The translations under genes were made by a program, and so were the position numbers. DNA of 64,000 bases, taken from assembly GCA_001414485.1 (NCBI GenBank), contig LLEY01000083.1, positions 211,093-275,092 on the forward strand, read 5' to 3'. Within the stretch, counting starts at the first letter, position 1, and each line of letters starts with the position of its first letter. The notes below the pieces were generated by a model. It was not told the origin of the DNA. It made no database searches and saw only the letters and a program-made list of their open reading frames with translations. Of the stretch, positions 45,577-55,216 are shown in pieces. The DNA is from Calycina herbarum. Taxonomy: Eukaryota > Ascomycota > Leotiomycetes > Helotiales > Pezizellaceae.

Positions 45577-46693
45577 CTATCGTAGGTACAAACAAATTGA
45601 TATTTCGTAACAAAATTTACCGGCGGTATCATTATCGAGGATAAACCCCGACACGCTAAACCCAAGATTCCCACTAACAAATACCACAAGAACAGCCGCG
45701 TAACTGTGATCAACTTCAGTATTTCTTCAAACAAGAACCATAAACTTGAATTTACTAACGCAGCGGTTGAGCCAAAAAGTTCAGCCCTTCTTGCACTTGA
45801 TATTATCCACAGAGTGAATGTGAATAGACCCGTGTAAACACCCACCAAACCCAGCTTGACACCTACATTCTTCACAAAATGTAAATTCACAATAGCTCCC
45901 ATGAATAAAATCCCCGCCATGATCGTCCCGATGAAATGATAGAGTATGTCTGCCGCTCGTGCCATACGACGATCGGAAACTTCTGCAAGTATTCCATCTT
46001 CACTATCCTGCTAGGCAATTAGAAGCAATCATATTTCGCTAATAAAGTAGCGCCAAAGAGTAAATAGACGTACTACAAATAGAAATTTCAAGTACCTCCT
46101 GACAAACCTCGTCACCCAGTCTGTACAATTTGCTGTTCCTAGCAAAACGAGGTCCTCGGGATTATCCAAGCGTTTCCTTCCATTACCTGCAAGTTGTGGA
46201 GCTCCCAAACCATCCTTTCGATGGAGGCCATCGGACCAAATTTCAAGCCATTGGCGACTTCCAAAGGCGGTCTTGGGAGTCGAATCACGCTTTGTTCGAG
46301 TATCAATGCTTCATCTGTCATTCTCTTGCTATTACTTTCTATACTAGGAATTCTTTCGATGTGAAAATGAGGCTCACGATATTCTCTTAGCACTCTTCCT
46401 ATTTTCTTGATATTCTTGACACGCTGTTTGTGTTTCAGATCTCGACTGTGGACGAGAAGGCGCCATGAGCGGGCATATCGCTTATTTTCCCTATCTCCTC
46501 TGAGATCCTCCCGGTCGAAATCGTTTTGCTGCTCGATAAGTTCAAACATTTCGGCTTCGAGATATAGAAGGTTCCTTGAGCATTCTCGAAAGACATTGAA
46601 TAGGGAACCGGTGTGTTCTGTGTCACTTGGTTTGGAGAGGTATTGTGCGAGCTTTGGGTAGCCGCTGACTTTTAGTAGAGATTGTAATTCCAT
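45577..46693 (-). pseudogene. DUF6594-type three-TM membrane protein with one frameshift
   Basis: From ATG 46693 the protein has the DUF6594 start (Y-P-K-L-A-Q-Y-L), R-N-L-L-Y-L-E-A-E, and L-P-R-P-P. Near 46167 one base is missing: N-A-W is followed in the next frame by D-N-P-E-D-L-V-L-L-G and R-F-V-R-R-Y-L, the expected family continuation. After introns 46073-46011 and 45759-45704 come the C-terminal membrane segments (I-G-T-I-M-A-G-I-L-F-M-G-A-I-V, G-L-V-G-V-Y-T-G-L-F-T-F-T-L-W-I, S-A-R-R-A-E-L-F-G-S-T-A-A and Y-A-A-V-L-V-V-F-V). Stop at 45577-45579. With one base restored the length would be about 332 aa. Fungal DUF6594 proteins are often linked to accessory regions; function unknown. A sequencing error is not excluded. 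Confidence 0.72.
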
Positions 46694-46989
46694 GGCGAAA
46701 TGTCAAAAAAAATAAAATGAGACGAATTAGTTTATGTTAGGTGTCTGATTGAGAGCTGATGGAGGGCTTTTATTAGGTTGCAGACTTCCTTATGTTCTAC
46801 GCAGGGGTAGCTGCAAGCCTGGTCATGTATTCCAGCCTCTTAGCCTGCACAGCATCTCACTCAGCCCAGCCTCGTCTTACGCATTATCCCATCTTACCAG
46901 AGTAGTATCATCCTACACGAACGGTAGACGAAGCTCACCCCACATTCGCGAGCATCGTTCGACGTGGAGAGAGTTACAAGTCGTTTAGA

Positions 46990-47343
46990 TGATATTTACA
47001 GTTGTCCCGGATACAGTTAATAAGATTATATATTTATTATTATATAATTAATAACTAATTTATTAAGACTATAATTAGAGAAGTTACGTAGTAAAAATAA
47101 AGTACTCAGGAGCTCTCGCTTAAGCGCCCGACGTCCTGGAACGCTACTCCGACACCACTCCGAGCCTGCGGGCCGGTTACCGATACCATCGGCCCGGTCA
47201 CGTGTATATATTAATCAATTAATCAATTATTAATCTGATTAATATGATTAGATTAGATCAGATTTTGATTAACACTTAAAAACCCTTGATTGGATTAGAT
47301 TAATAGCTATTAATCTAATCTAATCTAATCATTTCCTACGCTG
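46990..47343. mobile_element. Second, diverged copy of the hAT-type MITE (left end unclear)
   Basis: From about 47045 the sequence aligns with the 22251-22729 element over the AT-rich middle (CTAATTTATTA ... AGAAGTTAC) and the GC-rich core (CGCTTAA ... CGCTAC-CCGA ... CTCCGAGC). It ends in TCTAATCATTTCCTACGCTG, the counterpart of TCTACTCATTTCTCACACTG in the first copy. The hairpin arms use GATTA/TAATC instead of GAGTA/TACTC. A perfect 28-bp palindrome lies at 47293-47320. No matching left terminal repeat or 8-bp target duplication was found, so the left end is probably truncated or decayed. The right end is 6 bp before the next ATG. Confidence 0.65.
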
Positions 47344-47349
47344 CTCACG

Positions 47350-47831
47350 ATGGATGGTCGCATGATTTGTTCTCCGGCTGAACTCGAGAAAGAGTATGTT
47401 TGTTCTATAGTTTCTCCGTACCGCGTCTATTTCTTTCTCTTGTAAACCTAAGCCAACTGCGTGATAGTCAAAAGTGTCTTCGTCAAGCTATAAACCGTGT
47501 TGAGGAAACCCTACATGGTGCGGAAAAATGGGTCGCGAAAGCTAAAGATCGACTGAGTGCGGCACGGAAGCGTATCGAGGGTCTTGATCGCCAGTTGGTA
47601 TTGCCTGGCCTGGAGGAACGAGAGCGAAAAAGAGTGGAAAGGGACAGGGAATGTGATGTAAAAGCTGCTAGAGATGCCGAGAAAAAGTTGCAGCTTGCTC
47701 GATGGTTGGAAACCAGAGCAATGGAAGAGTTGGAGGATGCAAAGCACAATCTATTCAATGCCCGGGCTGAGTTGAATCCCGACATTGTAGTTGGAACTTG
47801 GAAGAGTGATTTCAATGTTTTATGTGGATAA
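47350..47831 (+). CDS. Small coiled-coil hypothetical protein (135 aa)
   Basis: Exon 1 (47350-47393) reads M-D-G-R-M-I-C-S-P-A-E-L-E-K and exon 2 (47468-47831) continues in phase after a GTATGT donor and GATAG acceptor. The protein is almost wholly charged and helical (K-D-R-L-S-A-A-R-K-R-I-E, L-E-E-R-E-R-K-R-V-E-R-D), a likely coiled coil with a short hydrophobic C-terminus. No family was recognised. Its start codon lies 6 bp from the end of the second MITE, so its promoter may be element-derived. It could also be a fragment of a larger gene cut by the element. Confidence 0.5.
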
Positions 47832-48103
47832 TATTTATTCATCCTCCAACTAAACCAATAAATACTAAACAGAATACAAAAAGGTGGTAAGTAGGTATAT
47901 GTATTGACACAATAGAAGACAGAGACTCCCGAGATCAATCTTCCCTTCTCCTCATCTGATCCAAAGGTAATCCAAAAGCAAGATCAAAAAAGTCAAGAAC
48001 CCTCTCAAAACCAAACGCTATGCAAAGTACGCCGCCTATTATGTTATATGCCCCAGCCCATCCGTGTTAGAATCCCCAGATTTGCCCCCAAATAATAAAT
48101 AAA

Positions 48104-50201
48104 TCACCCATAAACCCTAGATTTCCCCTCCCCACTAAGATCCTCATCATCATAATCCTTCGGTGTAGGTTTCACCGGAGCGATTTGATCCGCATAAGGA
48201 TTCGCTTCAAACATCGTCATCTCCCTCAATTGAGAATTACTCAACCCCGCCTCTCTCAACTGCGAACCACTGAGTCCGCGCTGTCTTTTAGGCGGTCGAT
48301 TGGGAGCTGGTGTGATGGCATCAACATGATATTGACTTTCCGAAGCTTCGGGGATATGACCTAGTGCTGTTGGAGAGGCGGGTGTTTGCCAGGGTGGTGT
48401 TCGTTTTGAGGGTCGCCCTTGGAGGCCTGGGCTGGTGTTGGAGTCGCTGCTACGTCTTCGACTGACGATTCGTGACATTCCTCCCATACCCAGACCGTAT
48501 AGTGCTCTTGAGAGACCTGAACGTCGTCCGTCGTCCGGTGTCGCTTCGAGCTCGACGGGATCCGACATTTGACTAACGTTACTCTGGTCACTTGCGTTAC
48601 TCCAATTGCGACCATGGGCGCTGGGTCTTCGAGCTAAAGAACCCTGTGAGACTCGGTTGGATTGGATGGGAAGATCAAAGTACCCTCCATTGCGATTTAC
48701 TGATGATGGCGGGGAGGTTTCTAATGATGGCTCGCGATCACGTCCGTATGCGTTTTGCGAATGAGGAGAGTCCGATGTGGAGACTGGGTTGTAACCTCCG
48801 GGGTAATGTGTATGTGAAGGTGGTTGTGGAGAAAAGGGACTGTACGTATTGAACACGGGCCTTGAGGGCGAATCGCCTGCTACTTCATGTGCAGATCCGT
48901 AGAGATTAGATGATTGAGAAGATGGTCGCCGGACGCTACCAGTGAACTCTGAGGGCGTCATCATCAATGGGTCGACTGACATTTCGTCAACATCTGGACT
49001 TCGTCTGGGAGGTGCTTTTTGTCTTGAAAGGCCTGATCGAGGACCACTTGACGAGGTTCGAGAGTTTGTAGCTTCTGTCGCCTTGACTACTTTATTCAGA
49101 CGTCGAATAATCAAGGTGGCTACGATTAAAATTATGATAAGAAATCCGATAGAGCCTCCAATAATACCGCCAATCATTGGAGTGGTAATTCCAGTCGTGC
49201 CACTATTCGAAGCGCCTGTAGCTTCGGTTTTTGCAATTGGAACTGCTGATGAGGGAAGTTTAGGTATCAAACCTTCGTTGGAAGATACCGTCGCGGTTGG
49301 TGTAACGGGAGTTGTTGCGGTTACTTTGGTGTTGGTGACGGTCACAGGATTCGAGCTAGCGTCTGTCGTAGTAATCGTTTCAAGTAAAGTAAAAGTAGAA
49401 ATACTTGTTGCATAACAAGTCTTGACACCGCATCCCATTCCATTCTTGCAGCATCCGCCACCGAATGAAGCTGCACATAGATAGAAGTTCGCGTCGCACG
49501 TCTGGCTAACCGATACACCCGCAGAAGGGCTGCATCCTGCTTGACCACAGATAAATCCTCCTGGACAACAGCCACCTGCATACAAGTAAGCATATTTACA
49601 GGATCAATAAGACATAGATCTATAACTTACCTCCATCGGATGCCCCACAAGCAATGTATCCCGACATACCGCAAGCAGACGCAGGAGCAGCACTTGTGGG
49701 CAAACAACTCGACGACCCGCAAACTCGATCATTTGGACAACACCCTCCTTTTAATGATTTTGGACATAATTGAAAATCTGCCGGACATTCTGTCGCATCT
49801 CTTTTCTGTCCTTGTATTCCGTCATGTATTAAATCCCATCGACTCGAACCGATTTTCCGTTTCCCCAGCGAAGGCCCAGGTGTGATCTTGGGATGCGCTA
49901 TTGTCACCGCAGACTCGCTCGTCTTCGTAACTATTCGAACATGTTGTTTCGATTCGGGGGTATTGGTATTTTCGTCCTCGATTATATCATGTTCGCCAGC
50001 GACCTCGATCGATTCGCTCGTGAAGACCGTCACAATAACATTCTGCGCCAGTTCCGCGACCTTTTGAACCGACTGATCCAAATTTGATATAACCGAGTCC
50101 TCTAAGTCGTCTCCTATATTCGATAGGGATGCAAATGCCCCTCGAATATGTCCAACTGCCATCCCCGCGGTGCAAATCCTCCCAACTGTTGAAGCGCGCA
50201 T
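48104..50201 (-). CDS. Cys-rich single-pass membrane protein, three Cys repeats (680 aa)
   Basis: Probable cell-surface protein of unknown role. Exons 50201-49631 and 49575-48104 join in phase. The N-terminus is only weakly signal-like. Around residues 150-265 lie three copies of a Cys module of the form C-x4-5-L/A-C-x5-G-G-C-C-x4-C-G-x3-C (C-P-A-D-F-Q-L-C...; C-G-M-S-G-Y-I-A-C...; C-D-A-N-F-Y-L-C...). The intron falls inside the second. A Thr/Ser-rich stalk follows, then one membrane helix (I-G-G-I-I-G-G-S-I-G-F-L-I-I-I-L-I-V-A) with a basic stop-transfer. The cytosolic tail of about 330 residues is Ser/Pro-rich and ends with two L-S-x-S-Q-L-R-E repeats. The architecture recalls fungal surface sensors, but no signalling role is shown. 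Confidence 0.85.
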
Positions 50202-51943
50202 GGCGAATTATCGGTTTTGCGACAGCACATAAGGCTGTGGTTGAATATGAGGGGTAGCTTCTCTGGGCATGGAACTTCTACCCAAGCAACTACCGATGTT
50301 CGGTTTCGCAATACTGAGGTGATAATTCCATGAATGTAGCGGTTTTTCCAGAGGTAGATGGGAAATCCAAAGAGAAATCAAGTCCAGAGGGTGATTACAG
50401 AATCAGCGCTTCGTACGGAGGGCAGAGTTCAGTGGGTGCGGCACAGATTACTAGGCGGGGCGGGGCTGAAAAGAAGAACGAAGTTTGGTACGAATTCTCG
50501 TGAGATGTGGCTGACTGCGCTAGCAAGTAAAATGAATAACGGCGTATATATCGTAAGAAAGGAAATCATCAAGAAAGATTAACAAAACTGGAGATGTTGG
50601 ATGATGTTGGTGTTGTAAGAGTTCGACACCCAGGTGTCTGTTCCTGAAGGCAGGAGAACAGGCCCTAACCGATACCCACCAGAATTAGCAGCAGCTACCC
50701 GTTCTCCCCATTAACTGGGAGCCTAGGCCTCGATGACTTCGCTCTCAGAGACTGGGGATAACAGATGCCGTAACTGCTTCCTTGGGGTGACAAACATTCG
50801 TAAGAGCGGTGATAAGACCAAGGGTTGCACACTTGGGACACTCCTCAGCCTCTTTTGCTTTCCTAAGTGGGAACGCCTGCAGAAATCAGAGCCCATCTGC
50901 GTCAACGATTGGAGGAAGTGCTACGAAAAGAAGGCTGTCAGCATGTACGACGATTACCTTTCTGAGCGAATGGGGGCGTAAAAAAAGGGGGGGGGGGGGT
51001 TGAGGTGGGGCTCCGTTCGATTGCAGTCTTAATTGATTGCTGCTCTTTGGTGGCTGTGTGTCGGTGTTTTTTTCTGTTCTTGGCTGTGAGTGATGGAAGG
51101 CAAGGTTTCTGCAGTAGTCAATCTGCACGTCGCGGCGTGAGGGATGGCCGGAAAAGCTTCACATTGGGAGGAATTCAGCCATCTCGCGTGGCCGCAAGGG
51201 TGCGGGCTCATCTGAACTCGGTGCGATTCGCTGCAAACCTGGCTGAAGGATCGAACCAACACCGATTCGTGTTGGTGAACCTCTAACTGCATGTTGACGT
51301 TGCAAGGAAGAGACCGAGATGTTGTGCGGAATTGGTGAAAAAGTGGTTATGAGGCTTTGGTGCCGGAGGTGGAAAATTGTGTATTGGAGTAAGGTGATTA
51401 GACGCTGGGTGGCGTCGAGTTGTGCTTACATTGCACATAACCAATTTTTTTAAAAAAAAAATCTTTTTGCTGCTTGACTTTTTGAGAAAATCGGGTATTT
51501 ATCGATCCGAGATTCAGTTTCTTATATTTGAATGACCACATCTATTATTCCAAATTGACTTTCTGGATGAACTGTTTTTGAGTAGGGTTAATTTTGACAA
51601 GTTGACTGATACTTAACGTGTGCGAAATAGAGTTTGATAGTGATACTCCGTCCCAGGCGTAACAGTCCATAACGGGGCCTCCTAAATAAACCCTGCTTTG
51701 CTGGGTCCCTAAGTCAGGTGATGTTCTATTTTAAGAATTGGAGAAATATACAAGGATACCTGCTTTCGATCGGACCAACCTCCCGTCTAGCCTCGTACAT
51801 TACCTCTCTGGTCTTCGACTTTTTCAGTTTCTCTTCCTACTTGAGAAAGCAACTCGGGTCACGTGTAATCTTACTCGTACCCCGCAATCCTGTGAATAGT
51901 ACTGTAGGTGCCCTCTCTTTTTCCAAAATGACCTTTACGCAAA
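50202..51943. other. Gene-free region between Cys-rich and GMC genes
   Basis: Divergent 5' flanks of two genes. A run of 13 G residues lies at 50987-50999. The overlapping short frames on both strands show no motif. Nothing else is supported. Confidence 0.5.
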
Positions 51944-53872
51944 ATGGGTGGCTTGACATCTTCTTGGTTGAGCTTTGTAGCTTTGTGCACCTGTCAATTT
52001 CACCTCGCTGCTGCATCCGGGTATGACTTCGTTATCATAGGGGGTGGGACCGCAGGTCTAGCGGTTGCAAATCGCCTCACCGAGATTCCAAGTGTCACAG
52101 TAGCAGTCATTGAGGCAGGTGAAAGGGTTTTCGACAATCCGAGCGTTGCAGCCGTTGATGGCTTTACACGGTCCTTGGGAACGTCAATTGACTGGCAGTA
52201 TAAAACTGCAAATCAGGTTTATGCTGCGGGACAAGAAGTGTCTTATGCTAGTGGCAAAGCACTTGGTGGTACTAGTACTATAAACGGTTAGTTTCCCATT
52301 CTCTCTTGTATAATTTGAGAACTCACAACTTTTCAAGGCATGACTTATGTCCGAGCACAAAAATCACAAATAGATTCATGGGGAACGATTGGAAATAAAG
52401 GTTGGAGCTGGGATGACCTCGTTCCTTATTACAAGAAGAGTGAAAACTTCACTGTTCCTACTCCTGTAGAGACCCTCGCTGGAGCATCTTTTGATCCAAG
52501 TTACCATGGGAAACGCGGTCCCTTGAGTGTTGGGTATTCTTACGAATTATTGAACGGCTCTTTTCACAAAATTGTACAAGATACCTGGGCCAACCTAGGC
52601 ATACCACACAACAACGATACCAACGGAGGTGATGTGAGGGGATTCAGTGTTTGTCCAAGTACTTTAGATAGTGCGACGAATATACGCGAGGATTCTGCAA
52701 GAGCATATTACTATCCAATTCAGAATCGGACAAACCTCCACATCTTCCTCAACACTAGAGCAACCAAAATCGAGTGGGGAAATTCTCTGTATGGGTACGT
52801 TGTAGCAAAAGGGGTTCAAATCACGCGCTCAAATGGAAGCGTGGAAGTCCTCAAAGCATCAAAGGAGGTGATTGTTTCAGCAGGCTCACTAAGGACACCA
52901 GCGATCCTTGAGTTATCAGGAATTGGAAATCCCAAGTAGGCCCCGTAATGGAAATTTCCGACTGCTTCAGAACTAACTCATCCAGAATTCTGGAGAAATA
53001 TGGCATCGCCACCAAGCTCGATTTACCAGCTGTGGGTGAAAATCTTGTGGACCAGCCTCTGAATGGTCTCCAATACAATGTTACCGACGTGTACGACGGC
53101 ATCTCATCATACGTAGCATTCGCTGGAATGGATGACTTCCACGCCACTTTACCACCTCGAAACACCACCCGCAAATGGGCATCCCAAATAGCAACAGCAA
53201 TCAATAGCTCAATCAGCGAATCCTCACTCGAGTATCTCCTGCAAATCCAGTACGACCTACTCAAACAACAAGTTCCTAATGCCGAAGCGATAGTAACAAC
53301 AACTAAAACCTTTGGTCTCGGACCAACACAGTTTTCCGCTGCTTCCATGTGGCCACTGATGCCGTTTTCGAGAGGAAATGTTCACATCAAGTCCTCGAAT
53401 ACGTCGGTGTTTCCTGTTATTGACCCCAATTACTTCCTGATAGATTTTGATCTGGATGTATCAGTCGCAATCTTCAAATGGGTTAGGAAATTCTGGGCCA
53501 CGGCACCGATATCGGATCAAGCAATCGAAATTTCTCCAACTTACGCATTTCTCCCGCTGAATTCTACCGATGAGGAGTTGGGCAATTATATCAAAACTTA
53601 TTGTAAGTGAATGCCAATAAATGTATCAGAAAATAACACTAATATTGTTAGTTGGTGCAAACAACCATCCTATCGGTACAGCATCGATGATGCCACGAGA
53701 AATCGGTGGTGTGGTGGATTATAGGTTGAAAGTATATGGTACTAAAAATGTGAGAGTGGTAGATGCTTCTGTTTTTCCTACGCAAGTTAGTGGACATTTG
53801 ACCAGTACTATATATGCGATTGCGGAAAAGGCTGTAGATATGATTAAGAAGGATTGGTCATCGCATGTTTGA
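51944..53872 (+). CDS. Secreted GMC oxidoreductase, FAD-dependent (592 aa)
   Basis: Glucose-methanol-choline family flavoenzyme. Exons 51944-52286, 52338-52935, 52986-53602 and 53652-53872 join in phase. A signal peptide (residues 1-24, ending L-A-A-A-S) precedes the FAD-binding D-F-V-I-I-G-G-G-T-A-G (glycines 33-38). A-L-G-G-T-S-T-I-N-G-M-T-Y-V-R is the family's second FAD motif, here spanning intron 1. The catalytic pair is expected at His525 (N-H-P-I-G) and His568 (S-G-H-L-T-S); both are present. Several N-x-S/T sites suggest glycosylation. Substrate (alcohol, sugar or other) cannot be read from sequence, and no partner genes or cluster surround it. Confidence 0.93.
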
Positions 53873-54452
53873 GTAATCAATTCTTCGTAGGACTTGAGAT
53901 GAGTCCCCTCAAATACCTTCTTAGGACAAATAATGAAGGATGTTCTGCGGTATACTTCTGTTTTCTGAAATTCTGTTGCAGCTACACTACTAAAAGCTTG
54001 CATCAAAGAATTTTGTGCTTGGAAATTAGAGTTTCTCGAGGCTGTCCTATATTTTGCACTAATGAATGGCATTGCGAGCCTTATAAGATCACAACAAAAT
54101 TATGCCACTGGAGTCAACCTTACAAGTCTATCATGGATCACGTGTTGAGCCGAACCAATGAAGAATGTGGTGTAAATGGGGCCTGGAGCTGTTACATCGA
54201 AAACTAAACCTTCCGCCTTTTATCAGCGCTGTTGGATATATTCCGACTTTCAATTTTCTAATTGTGGCTCGTAGCGCTCATGTACCTTGAAAGCTACTTG
54301 TCCCAATCTCGCCTAGAACCCAGGTATGTCTTTTTCCTCAGGGTCCCCGAAAGGCCCAACCCTTTCTCGAAGTGCTCCGAATGAATAAGAGAATCCAATA
54401 CTAGAGTAGACTTTGCCAGCTTTATTGACGGATTTCATCACAACTTATCAAA
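53873..54452. other. Intergenic stretch downstream of GMC gene
   Basis: Holds the GMC 3' flank. A 117-codon plus frame (53854-54207) begins within the coding end of the GMC gene in another frame and has no motif. Nothing is supported. Confidence 0.45.
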
Positions 54453-54998
54453 ATGCTGTGCGAGAAGTGCTCCAACATCCATTTCAAGCCTCCCAAGCTA
54501 CTCCAACAACTTAATCGTCCCAAGTCCTCGAACCATACAAGCTTGTTTTCCAAGACTATTCCCCAAGACCATGATCCAGGTGCCAGAGTCGAAATCGTGA
54601 TCCCCTCTGCTTTCAGACAATTGTCCGACAAAGATTCGGGAGAACGAGAAACTAGAAATCCTTCGTTCTTCCAAATCTCGATCAATTCTCCGACACGAGT
54701 TGGGACACGCTGAAATATCCTCCGAGATGATGTAGAACAATTGAAAAAGCTATTACTCGAAATAGTTGGGACAATTGAAGAAATTAACCGGAATGATTGG
54801 GGCAATTCTCCTCTCACGTCTCACAAGAACTTCACAATACAACAAACAATTCTCATTCAACGCATTTTTCATTTCACTATGAACCAAACATATTCAATTC
54901 CATCCATCACTCCCTCCCATTTTATGTTTCCCCATTTCCCTTCCACACCTCATATGATCATACAATTTGCTCTCGAGGAAAATGAAGGAAAACAGACG
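54453..54998 (+). pseudogene. CxxC/IHF-type gene fragment with internal stop
   Basis: Begins M-L-C-E-K-C-S-N-I-H-F-K-P, the N-terminal Cys pair plus I-H-F motif seen at the start of many fungal HET-domain and related accessory proteins. The frame meets a TGA at 54711-54713 (T-R-V-G-T-R-stop) and then continues open in the same frame with N-I-L-R-D-D-V-E-Q-L-K-K-L-L-L-E-I-V, a clearly helical, coding-like stretch. TGG to TGA is the simplest cause. From about 54850 the frame no longer looks coding. The HET domain itself is absent, so this is a relic or a truncated gene. Family assignment rests on the short motif only. Confidence 0.4.
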
Positions 54999-55216
54999 TA
55001 AGCGCATGCAATCATGCAAAATCAAAAGCGACAAAGGAAAATATCATCTCCTCCCTCCCTGCTGCCATTACCATTCCATCCCTCCTCAAACCAGTAAGAG
55101 TATTAAGTAACGGGTATTCGCAGTATTGGTATCTGGTATCTTCCAAGTAAAAAGAAGAAAAAATCAAGACAAAGGAAAAAGTCGTTGCGTGGTACAAAGT
55201 GTCCGTGTCCAATGCC

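Noticed and set aside
46121..46169. 48-bp GT-AG intron that could bridge the DUF6594 frameshift
   Set aside because: GTAATG ... TGCTAG has splice-like ends but removes the conserved D-N-P-E-D-L-V segment and leads straight into a stop.
46920..47000. Left terminal repeat and 8-bp target duplication for the second MITE
   Set aside because: CAGTTGTCC and CAGTTAATA near 46995-47015 were tried, but neither pairs with the right end CCTACGCTG nor has a flanking match to CTCACGAT.
51180..51290. tRNA-like B box (GGTTCGATCC on the minus strand near 51250)
   Set aside because: No matching A box or acceptor stem can be folded around it.
33103..54713. TGA read as Trp in two genes (33105 and 54713), hinting at stop-codon recoding
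   Set aside because: Intact genes here end at ordinary TGA as well as TAA and TAG (for example CHORD, HIRA and the Cys-rich protein), and both affected frames are truncated elsewhere, so nonsense mutation is simpler.
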